Program-made: the position numbers and the translations under genes
In this document: piece after piece, positions 6,435 through 7,311 of the stretch
Layout of the letters: the number at the start of each line of letters is the position of its first letter
How positions within the stretch are numbered: the stretch's first letter is position 1
Notes under the pieces: model-generated
What the model was told of the DNA's origin: nothing
Database searches by the model: none
Seen by the model: only the letters and a program-made list of their open reading frames with translations
Assembly: GCA_003167015.1 (NCBI GenBank)
Contig: PMUF01000188.1
Location: 1 to 7,311 of the forward strand
DNA from: Chitinophagaceae bacterium
Lineage (GTDB): Bacteria; Bacteroidota; Bacteroidia; Chitinophagales; Chitinophagaceae
Direction: 5' to 3'
Length of the DNA stretch: 7,311 nucleotides

Positions 6435-7093
6435 TTGAATGTAAACGCTGCATATTGAGAAAATCAAGCCTATACCGCATATTGCTTGCTTTCTTGGCAT
6501 GTATGCCGGTGTATGTTCTTTCGCAATCTTCACATCCTTCTTCTTCGCCTGCCTTCTCCGATCAGGCAAAGCCCGTTACGCTGATGGAGGCTTTAACCGA
6601 ACTGAACAAAGCGCGGGGCGTCTATTTTCTTTTCGCTCAGCAGGCCTTCGGTCGGGTGACCGTCAACCTTCCTTCATTGTCACCGAATATCTCCGTCGAA
6701 AAAATATTGACGCAACTCCTGCGTAAAACAAGTCTGTATTACCGGAAGGTCGATAATGAGACCTTTGTTATCCTGGATAAGAAAACCCGCGGCCGGTTGA
6801 ACCGGAATGATCCGTCTGTCCCGGAGGAAGATTCGGCAGAGACATCCGATGCGGTCGTTGTCGCCACATCTGCCTCCGGTTATATTACCGGCAGGGTAGT
6901 TGCCCTCAACGGCAAAGCATTACAGGGAGTCAGCGTTACCGTACAAAAGACACACCGGGGAACGACGACCGATCCCGGCGGCGCCTTTTCAGTCAATGCG
7001 GACAGGGAAGATTCGCTGCTATTCTCCTTTGTAGGCTATAAGACGCTGACGCTGCCGGCGCGAAAGATAGGGTCCGACGGGGTAGTGATGTAG
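6431..7093 (+). pseudogene. SusC-like TonB-dependent receptor, N-terminal portion up to an in-frame TAG
   Basis: The frame codes for 220 residues, then meets TAG at 7091-7093. Both plausible starts are TTG: 6431 overlaps the fecR stop in TTGA, while 6455 gives MRKSSLYRILLAFLACMPVYVLSQ, a tidier signal peptide; the second is preferred for the protein, and the outer limit is kept in the coordinates. Numbering from 6431, a signal peptide spans about 9-32, an STN domain about 48-115 (VTLMEALTELNKARGVYFLF; the part that contacts FecR), a linker rich in Asp/Glu/Ser about 120-145, and a carboxypeptidase-regulatory-like domain about 150-210 (ITGRVV, LQGVSVTVQ, TTTDPGGAFSV, FSFVGYKT). Full-length relatives are about 1,000-1,200 residues and continue directly into a plug and barrel, as the downstream frame does here. 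Left as is, the product would be a soluble periplasmic STN fragment with no transport barrel. Confidence 0.8.
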
Positions 7094-7311
7094 CCGTCCA
7101 ACCAACCGCTGACCGAAGTCCTGGTAACAGCCATGGGCATCCGCAAGCAGGAGCGTGCGCTCGGCTATTCCGCCAATGATCTGGATGGCAGTCTCTTTAC
7201 GCAGTCCAGGGAAGTCAACCTGGGGAATGCACTGATCGGCCAGGCCGCAGGTGTCAGCGTGGATCAGAATGCAACCGGCCCTTTCGGCAGCAGCAGGGTG
7301 CTGATCCGGGG
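7094..7311 (+). pseudogene. SusC-like receptor, plug-domain portion after the TAG, cut by window edge
   Basis: In the same frame as the upstream part, 72 open codons follow the TAG without another stop. They read PSNQPLTEVLVTAMGIRKQ, then ERALGYS, NALIGQAAGVSV and SSRVLIRG, which is the standard opening of the SusC/RagA plug (TEVxVTAxGI, LGYS, the L-x-G-x-A-G-V-x-V block and the IRG motif). The join VVM-stop-PSNQPLTEV fits the family sequence if the stop replaces one residue, probably Gln (CAG to TAG). Restart of translation at the ATG at 7133 would lack a signal peptide, so an exported barrel seems unlikely without readthrough. The gene continues beyond the window. Confidence 0.8.

Overview
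The window looks like chromosomal DNA of a Bacteroidota bacterium, most likely a Chitinophagaceae/Chitinophaga-type soil or gut commensal relative. The reasons are the ECF sigma factor / FecR anti-sigma / SusC-like receptor set with STN and carboxypeptidase-regulatory-like domains, the long NagB-LmbE fusion protein, the absence of clear Shine-Dalgarno sequences, and a promoter matching the Bacteroidota pattern (TTTG, about 19 nt, TAnnTTTG). Genus is inference from protein style only.

Layout: (1) 1-395, minus strand, the N-terminal part of a phytanoyl-CoA-dioxygenase-like protein that runs off the left edge. (2) 396-582, a divergent, AT-rich intergenic region. (3) 583-1758, plus strand, a secreted outer-membrane beta-barrel of the BamA/TamA (surface antigen) family without POTRA domains. 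(4) 1791-2444, minus strand, a membrane PAP2/sphingomyelin-synthase-like enzyme, convergent with the barrel gene and only 32 bp from it. (5) 2605-4512, minus strand, a two-domain glucosamine-6-phosphate deaminase + LmbE/PIG-L deacetylase-like protein. (6) 4613-5203, minus strand, an ECF sigma factor with an unusual hydrophobic C-terminal tail. (7) 5373-6434, plus strand, a FecR-type transmembrane anti-sigma factor. (8) 6431/6455-7311, plus strand, a SusC-like TonB-dependent receptor interrupted by an in-frame TAG at 7091-7093 and running off the right edge. No gap longer than 300 bases lacks a gene; no RNA gene, insertion sequence, phage gene or CRISPR array was seen.

Working together: the sigma factor, FecR and SusC-like receptor form a cell-surface signalling module, in which the receptor's periplasmic STN domain would talk to FecR across the inner membrane and FecR would control the sigma factor. 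Here the sigma gene is divergent from fecR rather than in line with it, and the receptor's reading frame is broken between its signalling domains and its plug/barrel. The deaminase-deacetylase fusion next to the sigma gene would feed amino sugars (GlcNAc/glucosamine) into glycolysis; a regulatory link to the module is only a guess from position. The most notable item is the interrupted receptor. I did not find a convincing wholly new multi-gene system.
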